DNA of 64,000 bases, taken from the NCBI GenBank assembly GCA_963693285.1, contig OY848919.1:11093461-11157460 (forward strand), read 5' to 3'. Below the pieces are notes generated by a model. The model ran no database searches, was not told where the DNA came from, and was given only the letters and a program-made list of their open reading frames with translations. The stretch comes from Xestospongia muta (lineage: Eukaryota; Porifera; Demospongiae; Haplosclerida; Petrosiidae). Below are positions 1-12,100 of the stretch, piece by piece. The stretch's first letter is position 1; each line of letters begins with the position of its first letter. The translations under genes were made by a program, and so were the position numbers.

Positions 1-770
1 TACTCAATGTAATATGTCTTTTATAGAACAAATGAACATTACAGTATATGTGTATTGTGGTTGACCTTTAGCAGCTGTTATCACAACAATCTCCATGGAA
101 ACAGTAACTAATAATATGTCAAGCAATTTCATGCTTTTCTAAAATGAATAGTTCAAAAATAGGTTAGGTATGTCCCACGTTTGAAAGTACCTTACCTCTA
201 ATTATGCCTGCAATGATATGAAGTCAATGTTATATGTTCAGACTCCACCCATCATATAATATTGTTATTATATCGTAATAAGAATATATTAACTCTATTT
301 TTAGTAAAAGATATTTAAACTAAGTACTTTAGTATATCAACAAAACAGTATATGTTGTGTTTATTATTACAGTATATTATTACTTTATAGGACTAATATC
401 ATTTGGATAATGAGAGACTACAAGTTGTTTGAGTGTACTAGCAGGATCATGATCAGTTTAATTGTAAAGGAAGATGACACTATCTATCACTTTATATTTA
501 TTTATTATATCACTGGATTTTTAAATTTTTTATCAATATCATATCTTAATCTATTATTAAATAATTACAAATAAAAACAGATTATTTCTAACATATTAAA
601 TTGTACACATGTAAAGTTGTTATATGATCTGTAATCTTCAGAAGAAAGAACATTATATCCATAACTTGCAAGGAAATGTTCATTGTAGGTGTGGCCACAT
701 ATCTATATAGATAAGATGCTGTTAATCCCATTTTCAGTTTTAATATATATATTCATTAAATTACAACTTA
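1..770. repeat. Dispersed repeat R1, copy 1
   Basis: About 770 bp of AT-rich sequence that recurs at 7801-8560, 30724-31500 and 54904-55740. The copies share landmarks such as TTTAGCAGCTGTTATCACAA and CTCCATGGAAACAG. In the copies at 7801 and 30724, R1 is followed by a SAM exon fragment; here and at 54904 it runs straight into the promoter module. I see no coding potential. It is best read as the spacer between the ankyrin gene's 3' flank and the neighbouring SAM-phosphatase gene in a segmental duplication, not as an independent transposon, since no terminal repeats are visible. Confidence 0.8.
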
Positions 771-1044
771 CGTGACAACTGTAAACAGCTTATCATGACA
801 GTTAGTAAAATCTAAAGGTATAGTATAATAACATTAATTCAGATTACATTATGATACACAACAAATTTAAAGTATTCCCTATCATATAAATATTATTATA
901 GTAATGATATTATAAATGAAAATTAATGACAGTGTTAAAACTTAAATTATGAACTAAATCAAAACTTGAGATGATGATGGTCAAAGAACTAATTATTAGG
1001 CGATGATACAGTAAAGGACAAATATACAAACAGTCTACACTTAC

Positions 1045-1243
1045 CTCTCTTGCAGAATTTTTATATCCTCTGTTGCTAAACTGGTGTCCAGGAACTGAAG
1101 TGTTTTGCTTTCATGGTAACTATTATGAAGGTGTGGTTAGACCTCCCATCATTTGCGGTTTGCTAGTGCCTCTCTCGACCTTTTTCAGAGTGTCTCCTAT
1201 CTGGTCTTCTTATATCTCAACTTTTTCAAGTGCTAATTTTAAG
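1045..1243. promoter_or_regulatory. Bidirectional promoter module, copy 1
   Basis: The minus strand has a donor (GAG|GTAAGTG) at about 1045/1044 and the plus strand a donor (TTTTAAG|GTACGTC) at about 1243/1244, so two divergent 5' UTR exons appear to start between them. The core at 1131-1163 carries TGTGGTTAG and TTTGCGGTTT, both matching the RUNX consensus TGYGGT. Three other copies lie at about 16505, 37662 and 55962. The copy at 16505 sits exactly between a leftward SAM-phosphatase gene and a rightward ankyrin gene, which supports the promoter reading. Start sites are inferred, not seen. Confidence 0.5.
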
Positions 1244-2669
1244 GTACGTCAGTACTTAATCACAATTATTTCATTAGAAGTATTAATTTAAATAAAAATA
1301 CAATTGATAAATTAATAACACTAGTCTTGTTTATGATTTCGCTAAGTCTACCTAATGTATTACGTACAGTAACATAATACTTTCGTTCTACCAAATTAAC
1401 CCCTTCTTTTTGCGAAAGAGCTATAAAAGTCATTGTTTATAAAAGCTAGGATTAAATTTCATTGTCTACTGTCATGCACACATGTCTGTCATATTTACCG
1501 ATGGATGTATCAATACTAACATAAACAGAGCACTACTATTACATGAAGGGTCTGGTACATGCTAAATGTGTAGAATTTGGCTTAAACAGTAAAAGGCTAG
1601 ATGTATTTATAAGTATCATTTTGAAGACTAAAGGTCGGTTCCCAAACTATGCTTGTATATGTGTTGTATTGCATCTATTAGCATCAATGCTGTTCATATA
1701 AATAATATGACACACCTAAGTTAAAACTCCACCCTCATTATTATAAACTCTTAGTGTAGTAATGAGACTGAAGTGTTGCTACTTGCTTTGCTTTACAGAC
1801 AACAAAGAAGGCAACAGAAATAAAGAAGAACAATGTGGGTGCATCTTATTTTTACTTAATGGCTGCAACAAGGAATGCTTCACAGTTTTAGTTACCTGGC
1901 TAGCCACTTCCTTCCATGCATTTTCTCTTGCTCTTCCATCTTTATAGTTTTTGCTAGATACTTACTACAATCAAGGGAAACAACCTCAATAAGTTTCCCA
2001 TCTACTATAAAACACATTGATGTGTCAAAACATGTGGTTATTGAATTCTGATTGGCTGAACACATTGCTTGAAACTTCAAGATAGAAATCAATTCTACCT
2101 TTGCATTGCAATACATCATGTTTGTGCATCATGCATACACTGTGTTCATAAAATGACATACACAACGCAATGTAAGGCTCATAAATTATGTGAACCAGCC
2201 TTAAAGGTAACCTTTATTGTTTCTATAATAATTTCTGTATACCTAAATTCTCTTTGATCTTGTTCACATTTGTAGTACATTAGATGTCTTGTACAAATCA
2301 GCTCTTTTCATTGTTAAAATTTTCCTATGTTTGCTTTCTTGCATTTCCAACATTCAGGAGCTTTTCTCTATGGACACAACTTAATACATGCTCTTACATG
2401 TCTGTGATTATAGGTTATAGTAAAGTAATTAGAGTATATATATATAAAGGTAAGATTTTGTCACACTGTTTGACTCTCTAGTTGCCTCATGCTAAGACAC
2501 CTGACAAACAACTCATGTAACAGAAATACTAATTGTATGTAGCATTATAAGTAGAGAAACAAGTTAATGAGATCCTTTTAGCTTTATTTGAATCATGATT
2601 CTAGGATTTGTGCTTGGAGTTAATGAAATTCATTGCTTGTGATATGTGGCAGCAGTTAAAGGAGTTGTT

Positions 2670-2711
2670 TGATTTTATTCCATTGTTTTATGCAACAATG
2701 GAATAAAATCA
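2670..2711. other. Perfect 18-bp-arm hairpin
   Basis: TGATTTTATTCCATTGTT, then a 6-base loop, then its exact reverse complement. An identical copy is at 57612-57653 and a slightly decayed one at 17339-17380. It lies downstream of the promoter module, inside the probable 5' UTR intron of the ankyrin-type transcript. No function can be assigned. Confidence 0.75.
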
Positions 2712-3171
2712 CACCAAGTGAACATGTTTACATACATACAGACGTAGTCCAAAATGATTACAATAATTGCCCTGGTAGCCTTTTAAATCATTCAAAGTAT
2801 TCAGTTTTACAAAATAGACAGTTTGAAATAATTCAATAATTGACATTATTATAGTATGCTACTTCTCTAAATTGTGAGTTATCTGTTCAATTTTTAAGTT
2901 TGACATTTCATTCTATTGTTATATCTCAAGCAATTGATACTCTTTAGTTTGATGGTTCACTCAACTTTATAACTCAGGTTAGGAATAAAATAAACAAATG
3001 AAATTTAGTGGACCTGTTTCTGAAATTGTTAATAAGCAAAAACTTTTTGTTGTATTAAACAACTATTTCATCCATTTATAACAACCATACAAACAAGAGT
3101 TAATGATAGCGGAAGTAGCCTAACAATAGAATTATAACAATGAGTAAATGAAAACAGGTTTGCATATAATT

Positions 3172-3410
3172 ATTTAATGTAACATTCTATTTAATGTATT
3201 TAGTAAACAGTGTATTTAATACACTCACACTCTATTAAAAGTACTTAATAAACAGTCTATTTAATAGACTTAATAAACAGTGTATTTAATACACTCACAC
3301 TCTATTAAAAGTACTTAATAAATACTCTATTCAATACACTTAATAAACAGTGTATTTAATACACTTACACTCTATTCAAAGTGCTTAATAAACAATGTAT
3401 CTGTATCAAA
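3172..3410. repeat. AT-rich minisatellite
   Basis: Imperfect tandem repeats built from blocks like CTTAATAAACAGTGTATTTA and CACTCACACTCTATTAAAAG, roughly 65-70 bp per full unit with nested half-units. It lies just upstream of the WASHC2 fragment and at the end of homology with the duplicated promoter module, so it may mark a rearrangement junction. Confidence 0.7.
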
Positions 3411-3513
3411 TGTATCAAACATCCATTTATCTCAATCATCCATCCATTTATTTCAATCATCCATCCATTATCTTGAACATCCATCTATTTTCAGATGCTA
3501 TTATTTCTCTAAG

Positions 3514-4471
3514 AAATCTCTAAAAGTATTACAAGTCGAACACACGAGATAGAAAAACAAGTTGACGCACTAGTTCACGAAGCTAAAGGTACCGATACTC
3601 GAATGAATAACGTAGTCAACAATTTCCTAATGTTGTCAAATATACAGTTTGTGGAAAATGTGAGTGAGACGGTGACTGTGTGATCATGTGATTAGTGTCT
3701 GTTTATCTGTGTAGCGTGTTTATGTAGAAGAAATGGAGACACAAGAAGAAGAGGAGCCTTCCAAGAAACAAGATGATGTAAGTGTTGTATTGAAATCAAT
3801 AGAAATCAATAGAAATCAATAGAGATCAGTAGAGACAAAGGTAGAAAATAGTTATGGAATCAATAGATCATATGAAATCACCTACGATCAATTATTAATG
3901 TATAATAAATGCTTATGTTAATCATTTGAAATCAATAGAGATCATTTGAGGTTCAATATTTTAGGAGAAGGCAAAAGAGGAACGTCAGGCAGAGGTCAAG
4001 AACAGAATCACACAAGCACTACAGGTGGACTAAAAGTATTAGATGAAGCATTTGAAAAATTAGAATATGATAATCCAGGAGGTGTGTCATTGTCATGTGA
4101 TCATCACATGACCTAACCCTCTTGTTCATAGATTCTGACGAAGATGAAATGAGCGTTTCTGGTTTTGTACCAGAACCTATATTAGAACCCAAGGACCCAT
4201 ACACACTTCGACCTTTACCGATCAGAATAGGGACTCCTGTCTTCTTTCAGGAGGATGATGTAGGATTAGGGGAGTATGCATCTGATGAAGAAGGTATTCA
4301 ATAACACTGGTTTTACCTGTTAATAAAACCTGTTTTATAGAGGAAAGAGCAGGTGGTTTGTATGACTCTGAAGATAAAGAAGAGGAAGAAGAGGAAAAAC
4401 ATAAGACTGAATCTGAAACTGAGGGAGAAGAGGGAAGACCTAAGCATGCTAAGAAGAAAGATGATGATTTA
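3514..4471 (+). pseudogene. WASHC2: WASHC2 (FAM21) gene fragment, frameshifted
   Basis: Five exon-like blocks with proper splice sites (about 3514-3659, 3715-3777, 3965-4081, 4132-4293, 4341-4471) encode an internal N-terminal part of WASHC2/FAM21, the large WASH-complex subunit that binds retromer on endosomes. Recognisable stretches include [67 protein letters not shown] and DDVGLGE, followed by an acidic E/D-rich run. The order matches the family. In the third block the frame breaks between the ALQ and GLKVLD segments, at about 4021-4027: its 117 bases leave the next exon out of phase by one. The true N terminus, the long LFa-repeat tail and the capping-protein-binding regions are absent. 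I read it as a captured, dead fragment. An assembly error at the single base remains possible. Confidence 0.75.
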
Positions 4472-5577
4472 GTAAGGCTACCTATGATGTCACTTGTATT
4501 GTGATATAAATAGCATCAATATCTATTTATAGTAACATCGTGGTACTTGTACCTTGATTGCCAGTATCATGGTATTGTAATAGTATTAGATGTAATTTAC
4601 TTTGTTCTTATAATAGTATCATAGTCTATTTATAGTAACGTTGTCTTTACATCATAGTTTGGTTCAAATATTTTAATGTTCTTTTGAGTTAGTGTTATAA
4701 ACACATACACACTGTAATTATTAGTTTATTTTCATAGAACAACATACAATAATGTCATTTGTGTGTTATAGTCTCTCTTTCTTTTTAAGATAAGAGTAGA
4801 AACCATTGATTCTGATCTATCAAGTTAAGACAATACATTTAGAAGAAACAAAATTGCCTTCTCTAGATAATTCTCATTATCTGACAGTTACTAAGTATCT
4901 TGCAACATATCCAACAAGAAGTAGTGTCTCCATTTTTATATAATCAAGTGAAAAGTATATCATCATATCAAAACTATGAATTTTATTAATTGTATACATT
5001 ATTTAGGGGAAGTATCTTGTTCTATTTATGATCTCAATTGAGCAGCTGTTAATACATAGGATTCAATTTCTCATAACATCACAGAACACAAGTCCCAAAG
5101 TGATTCAGATACAAATATATAATAACTAAGTTCTTTTATCATACTTATATACATTTGTATACCACCATTAGAATGTATTTCAGTATTAATTAGTATATTT
5201 TTAAACTTGTGTTAATTATAGATAAAGGTCTATCAACAAGTTATATTTTGTTGTGTGTGCCACTGAATTCCCTTTAACAATATACAACAAAGTATTTGAC
5301 TACCTGTCAAATAAGTAGTGTGTGTAAGAAATTTTAACCTCATTTTTGTCTTTGTATTAGGTTATCAGTAAGTAGTAGTTCATGAACTAATGATTCATTA
5401 TCTACTGGTCTATCTCCTGATTTATATTGATATCTCTTCTAACTGATTATATATAGTAAGGGCAGTATTAAGTATATTTAATGTATGATGATGTGAATTT
5501 TTATAAATATTCATTAACTACAACTAATGACTTAAGTAACGTCCTTTTCATAATTCATATTACTTGGCATATTACAG
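4472..5577. other. No recognisable gene
   Basis: AT-rich sequence between the WASHC2 fragment and the ankyrin-type last exon. I see no convincing exon, repeat array or RNA gene. If the two were ever spliced together, this is where the intron would be. Confidence 0.5.
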
Positions 5578-5669
5578 TGAACATGGATCATTATACTAAA
5601 GAGAGACCAAATAATCCATCTGAGACTCAAGGAACCTCCTCAGAGCAATCATTATCTGACAGTGATTAA
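5578..5669 (+). pseudogene. Remnant of ankyrin-gene last exon
   Basis: After an acceptor (TATTACAG at 5577) comes an open stretch ending in TQGTSSEQSLSDSD and a stop. This is nearly the same C-terminal peptide as the last exon of ankyrin gene 1 (ending 29093) and the decayed copy ending 53427. The splice phase (two bases, then a full codon) also matches. The sequence downstream continues as the same 3' flank. It is therefore the 3' end of a third ankyrin-type unit whose body is missing and has been replaced by the WASHC2 fragment region. Confidence 0.65.
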
Positions 5670-7800
5670 AAGTAGACAATGGTAATATTGATAACAAATT
5701 AAAATACTAATCTCATTGTTATATTTAATATAGAGGGATTTATCACTGTTTGACTGTCATCACCTACTCTCAAGAGCTGTTACTATATTTGGTATATGTC
5801 CACACAATTATGATATCTCTTATTAAAAGGTAAGCCTCAATGTAAGATATTACTTGTAATTTATAAGTGAGTATTTAATTATAGTGGTTATACTATATTA
5901 GATATCACTACATACATTAGATTGTCTCCAATATAATATTGTCCTATATTATATTAGAACTACTAGTTGTGTTATGAGCTCTAGACTCTTGTTGAACTGC
6001 AGTGACTGACATGTTTCCACCTTATAATTACTGTATAAAGGTAGATGTATATAAACTAACATAGTAAGTATGATGTAGTATATGTTATGTATATATCTGT
6101 ATCATATTTCTATAGACACATTGTGCAACTAATGACATATATGTATATATACAAGTATGTCCATAAGTTATATTACTTGACATTATACAGTACAATGATC
6201 AATGTGATATCATCACTGTTCATATTCACTTATGTGAGATTGTGGATGTTACTTTTATCATTATATTCTCTTATATTATATTAGAACTACCAGGTGTGTC
6301 TTGAGCTCTAAACTCTTTTTTGTTGTTCATTGTCCATATATATCTTCACCTTACACTATAGAGGTAGAAGCGTATTAACTATCATTATAAATTATGGTAA
6401 GTACAATACAGTAATATACAATATGTTATGTGATTATCTGTCCTTTTTAGTAGGTATATAACTTAAACTGGATATGATATTAACAAAATTGTAAAGGTAT
6501 AATCATAAGTTATATTACTAGATATTACAGTACAGTGATCAAATGTGACATCATCACTGCTTATATTCATTAATGTCAAGTGATGATAAACACATAAATA
6601 TCATAGTCACTATATGTCCATAAGTCATATAATTGACATATTACAATATAGTGATCAAATGCTCATACCCACTATGTGAAGGCATGAATGTTATTTATGT
6701 CATCATATTATCTCCTATATTACATTAGATCTACTACTTGTGTCATGAGCTATAGACTCATAATGAACTACAGTGATGTCAGTATATGTCATTACCCCTT
6801 CTTCTGTATAGAGGTTATTGTAACAATATAAATTATGGTAAATACACTACACAATGATGTCATTATCTCTACCTTTTTATTAGACATACATTCATTTTTA
6901 CAATAACTATATCTCTTAAACTGATTTTATATATAGTAACTATAATACTTTATGTATTGTAATATGATATGAATCTTTCTTTTAACAGTTCTTATAAATA
7001 TTTATTAAGTACCATTAATGACTTGAGTTGGAAGTAACATCACCTTATAAATGTTGTCGAAGACAATCACAGAAGTAAGCAAAGAGTCTAATCATTTAGT
7101 AATACTATAACATTGTATAAATACAGTGATTATTGGTGACTTAACTACACTACATGTCAATATATGTGAGATTATGAATTATGATTACACTCATCAACTA
7201 TATCCAGTGTGTATTTTTAAAACATTATTGTTCTTCTTGATCACCATATATCACCATAGTGTCACTGTATTATATATCCCCTGTAGTGTTTAGCACTTTC
7301 ATTTAAAGTATTGTTATTATAATATAGTATACATTATATTGATTAATTAACTAGTATCTTAATATTTGTTATCTCATTATTATCTCTTTATTAGAACTAC
7401 TAGACGATTCTATAACTAAAGATAAGTACTAGTGAGAACATCTCATCCTCCCATTAGAGTAAGTTCATCTATTTACTATAGATGTAGATATATTTGTATA
7501 TGAACTAACTGACTTATTATAAGTATGACTCTATACTAATTGTACTGGTATTTATTGTTATATGTCTTTAATAGAATAATACCTAGAGACTGTTTAATGG
7601 ATTACTATTAATGACTAAATAGAACAGTCACATATATAATGTCAGTGAGAAGAAACTTTAGTTAATAAGACCTCAGAACTCAAGTAAGTATTGAGTAGAC
7701 CTCTATTTGTATGCTCTTTATATATAGTATTACCACTGTAATATATAGTGGTCAAGTATTACATGTTCTAATAAATGTATTAATAGATAAGATCACATGT
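5670..7800. repeat. 3' flank of ankyrin unit, copy A, with degenerate tandem modules
   Basis: Shared with 29094-30720 (copy B) and 53428-54480 (copy C). It contains diverged modules a few hundred bases long, starting near 5940, 6280, 6720 and perhaps 7390. Each carries a line like AGAACTACTAGTTGTGT, then a TGAGCT..AGACTC block and a TATAGAGGTAGA-type block. I find no open reading frame with protein-like content. It could be long 3' UTR or non-coding transcript sequence; nothing decides this. Confidence 0.65.
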
Positions 7801-8560
7801 ATACTCAATATAATATGTCTTTTATAGAACAAATGAACATTACATTATATGTGTATTGTGGTTGACCTTTAGCAGCTGTTATCACAACAATCTCCATGGA
7901 AACAGTAATTAATAATATGTCAAGCAATTTCATGCTTTTCTAAAATGAATAGTTCAAAAATAGATTAGGTATGTCCCACGTTTGAAAGTACCTTCCCTCT
8001 AATTATGCCTAGCAATGATATGAAGTCAATGTTACATGTTTAGACTCCACCCATCATATAATATTGTTAATATATTTGTAATAAGAGTTATTAAAGCAAG
8101 GAACTTTAGAGTAAGGTGTATTAATATGTATTTATTATTACAGTATTTTATAACTTTATAGGACTAACACCATTTGGATAATGAGAGACTACAAGTTGTT
8201 TGAGTGTACTAGTAGCATTATGATCAGTTTAATTGTAAAGGAAGATGACACTATTTATCACTTATAATTTATATTTATTTATTATATCGATGGATTTTTA
8301 ATATTTTTATTTTTATCAAAAATCATATTCTTCATTTATTATTATAATAATAAATAATGAAAACATTAAACATTATTTGACAAAATAGTTGTCAAACAAA
8401 TGTTCTGAGAAAATACATTGTAGGTGTGGTCATCGATCTATATAGAAGAGATGCTATTAATCCATTTTCAGTTCTGATATATTCATCAAATTACAACTTA
8501 CATGACAACTGTTAACAGTTTATCATGACAGTTAGTAAAGTATATAGGTAATCAATAACC
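7801..8560. repeat. Dispersed repeat R1, copy 2
   Basis: Near-identical to 1-770 for its first 350 bases, then more diverged. It leads directly into the truncated SAM exon at 8622, the same order as the copy at 30724-31548. Confidence 0.8.
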
Positions 8561-8621
8561 TGTAATAAGAAAATTATAATGTAGTGATAAAAAATTACTA
8601 GATATATGATATTTCACTTAC

Positions 8622-8817
8622 TCTTCAAGTAGATATCTGACATTAACAAACTTTGCACTGGGTAATAGACCAGCTTTATATCTTAACACATCAATACCAT
8701 TTACTAAAATCAATCGATGACCAATACAACATATACCCATCTCTTTTAAATGATCTTCAGTTACTTGTAACAATACAGATCCAGTATTGATACATTGCTC
8801 TTTAAAGACTCTTTCAA
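8622..8817 (-). pseudogene. Truncated SAM-domain exon copy
   Basis: Matches the 3' part of the SAM exon of the phosphatase gene (15683-15877) almost perfectly, including the splice donor at its left end. The copy breaks off at about 8817, inside the SAM domain, and abuts ZNFX1-like sequence on the opposite strand. It lacks the start codon and half the domain, so it cannot make a SAM protein. It is a segmental-duplication remnant whose breakpoint is the junction with the ZNFX1 block. Confidence 0.8.
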
Positions 8818-9186
8818 CAACAACGTGATCAGTTGCCAGATGATATCAATACACCGAAATATAAGATGAAAAACCAGCTGGAAGTGAAAAAGTTATTAAA
8901 TCAAATTCAACACTGTGAACATCTTGAACCAGAGCTTGAAGTAACCATTGATGACATTAATGAATTAGAAATACAGGATTGCTGGAAGCTTTTTAAACTA
9001 TGGATCTACAAATATCAGATGTTCCTGAACAACAAGAGTCATGTGCAACTTGGGCATTACATTAATGCATGCCATGAGTACAAGAGAATACAACAGGAAC
9101 TTGATCGCATTGCACTTGAGAAAGTAGAAGTCATCGGAATGACAACAACTGGTGCAGCAAGACAAAAAGTCGGAAGAACAACGTGA
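8816..9186 (+). pseudogene. Duplicated N-terminal fragment of ZNFX1-like gene
   Basis: Encodes about 115 residues, starting near QRDQLPDDINTPKYKMKNQL, that are almost identical to the first residues of the large frame at 9152-12922. It ends in a stop after GAARQKVGRTT because it runs into the second copy in a different frame. The repeat offset is about 357 bp. The left edge coincides with the broken SAM exon. It is a partial tandem duplication, probably created with the rearrangement that placed this block here. Confidence 0.75.
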
Positions 9187-12100
9187 TCAGTTGCCAGATG
9201 ATATCAATACACTGAAATATAAGATGAAAAACCAGCTGGAAGTGAAAAAGTTATTAAATCAAATTCGACACTGTGAACCTCTCGAGCCAGAGCTTGAAGT
9301 AACCATTGATGACATTAATGAATTAGAAATACAGGATCGCTGGAAGCTTTTTAAACTATGGATCTACAAATATCAGATGTTCCTGAACAACAAGAGTCAT
9401 GTGCAACTTGGACATTACATTAATGCATGCCATGAGTACAAGAGAATACAACAGGAACTTGATCGCATTGCACTTGAGAAAGTAGAAGTCATTGGAATGA
9501 CAACCACTGGTGCAGCTAAGTACCAACACATCCTCCATCTGGTCAAACCAAAAATCGTCATTGTAGAGGAAGCTGCTGAAGTGTTAGAATCTCATATTGT
9601 GTCTGCACTTAATGCTGGGATTCAACATCTAATTCTTATTGGAGATCACAAGCAGTTACGACCAAAACCAAATGAATATGATTTGGCCAAAAAGCATCAT
9701 TTAGATATATCGCTGTTTGAAAGACTTATTCGTAATGGTCTTCCTCATGCTACTCTTCTCATACAACATCGTATGAGACCTCAAATAGCTAATCTTGTTT
9801 GTCCATTCATTTACAGTAAGCTAGTGAATCATGAATCTGTTCTGAATTATGACAATATCAGAGGATTTGAAAAGAACATGTTCTTCTTTCAACACGATCA
9901 TCCTGAAGAAGAAGATGAACATTTAATGAGTCATTCAAATGAGTATGAAGCTACATTTGTGGTTACACTTTGCAGACATCTTTTGAAACAAAACTACGAA
10001 CCCTCACAAATCACCATTCTTACAGCTTACACTGGGCAATTGCTTAAAGTTAGAGCCCTGATGCCAAAGGATGTTTTTGACGGAGTTCGTGTGGTGAATG
10101 TAGATAATTTTCAAGGAGAAGAAAATGATATAATTATACTCTCATTGGTACGAAGCAATGCCTTTGACAATGTCGGATTTCTTAGAGATGAGAATCGTGT
10201 CTGTGTTGCGTTATCTTGTGCCAAAATGGGTTTTTACTGCTTTGGAAATTTTGAAATGTTAAGAAGAGTTGTTCCATTATGGCAAGTGATACTTTCACAT
10301 ATCGAAAAAGAAAGCTGTCTTGGAAGATCTTTCAAGCTTTACTGTCATAATCACGTAGAAAAGAAATTTGAAGTTAAAGAACCAGCTGACTTTTCAAAGT
10401 TTTGTCCAGAGGGTGGTTGTACTGAACAATGTCAGTATCGTCTTGATTGTGGCCATCAATGTAGGCGTTCCTGTCATTTAGTTGATCCTGATCACAAGGA
10501 GTATTATTGTAAGCAGCCTTGTTCAAAATATTGTCTAAACACTGAGCATCCTTGTGCAGGTTTTTGCTTTGAACCATGTCCACCATGTCAAGCTTTAGTA
10601 GTAAGGGTTATTCCATCATGTGGGCATGAGCAAATTATGTACTGTTATGAAAACCCACATGAAGTCCATTGCATAAGTCCATGTCCAGAGTATTGTTTAA
10701 ATGGTCTTCACAATTGTCCATTAAAATGTTGGGAACCATGCAAGCAATGCACAATTCTAGTAAAACAAAAGATGCCTAATTGTGTCCATGAGCAAGAAAT
10801 GGAATGCTATAAGAAGCCAGAGCACGAGAAGTGTTTGCATCCTTGTGTCAAGACTTGTCCTGATGGCCATGCTTGTCCTAGGTTGTGTTGGGAGGACTGT
10901 GGTCAATGTGAAGTCATTATGGAGAAACAAATGCCATTTTGCAAACACATTCAGAGGATGCCATGTTATATGAATCCCATAGACTTCAAGTGTCAACGAA
11001 TGTGTAGTAAAGTATATGACTGTCAACATCCTTGTCCAAAGAAATGCCATGAGACTTGTGATGTCTTTTGCTTGAGGCAAGTCGAAAAGCTTATACCAAA
11101 TTGTGGGCATTTGCAGACAATGCCTTGTCATATGGATCGGGAGAGATGGAAATGTGGCAGACCTTGTCAACGACGGTTGGATTGTGGTCACAATTGCAAA
11201 CAACTCTGTGGTGAACGATGTTTGTCATCTCTTTGTCAAGAGCCTGTTTATGTGACTTTAAGTTGCCAACATAAGGTCACAGTTGAGTGCAACAATTTCG
11301 CTAAAATGTCCACTCTTGTACTTGAACCATGTCGTCAACATTGTCTTAAGTTATTACCATGTGGCCATAATTGTAAGAATATTTGCAATGAGCCCTGTAC
11401 CAGTAAGTGTGAAGCCAAAGTCCCATATATTTGCCCTAAAGGACATAAACAAGCACTGTATTGTTATGAAACACAAAATCTTGAGGAAAATTGTGCAGTT
11501 GAATGTACTATAATTGTATCTAAGAATTGCCGATGTGGCCATAAACACAAAATGAGATGTTGTGATTCTTTTGACCAATGTAACTGTCCTGAAAAGTGCC
11601 CAGTCATACTCAAATGTGGTCACAAATGCTCGGGCAAATGTGGAGATTGTTTTCGAACTCGAATTCATCCACTTTGTATCTATGATGTCCAAATAAATAG
11701 AGTATGTGGCCATTTTGGCAGCGCACAATGCATGGGCATGTATGACCAGTGTAAAAAACCTTGTCAGTTAGCCATTTGTCCTCACGTTAAGGAAACATGT
11801 ACTCATAAATGTGGAGAAATGTGCCCTGCAAAATGTTTTGAACCTTGCATTTCTGCCTGTCCACATGGTAAATGTACTAAGAGATGTAATGAAGTGTGCA
11901 ATTGGTCTCCGTGTGGAAAACGCTGTACAAAGGTGCTTAAATGTCGACATTATTGTCCTGGTCTCTGTGGTGAGAAGTGCCTATCTATCTGCATGAATTG
12001 TAGCCCTAAGAAGTTTCGAGACAGTGTGAAAGGGCTTGGGAAAAAGGCAAAATTAGAAGGTCATCGTTACATAGAGCTGCAATGTGGTCACATATTTACA

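Larger units (their letters stand above)
1..3060. repeat. 3 kb segmental duplication, copy A (partner 54904-57990)
   Basis: Positions 1-3060 match 54904-57990 almost base for base, with a few substitutions and short indels. The clearest difference is a longer TA run at about 57353-57388. A more diverged version of the part from about 830 onward lies at 16290-18480. It includes the promoter module and a short perfect hairpin. The small open frames inside (for example 1073-1291, 1762-1947 and 2069-2257) are conserved only because the DNA is duplicated; none resembles a known protein. Confidence 0.85.

Noticed and set aside
1073..1291. 72-codon frame repeated at 55990
   Set aside because: It spans the promoter module and a splice donor; conserved only because the DNA is duplicated.
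10757..11203. Antisense open frames within the ZNFX1-like gene
   Set aside because: They are shadows of cysteine-rich codons on the other strand; no family and no conservation of their own.
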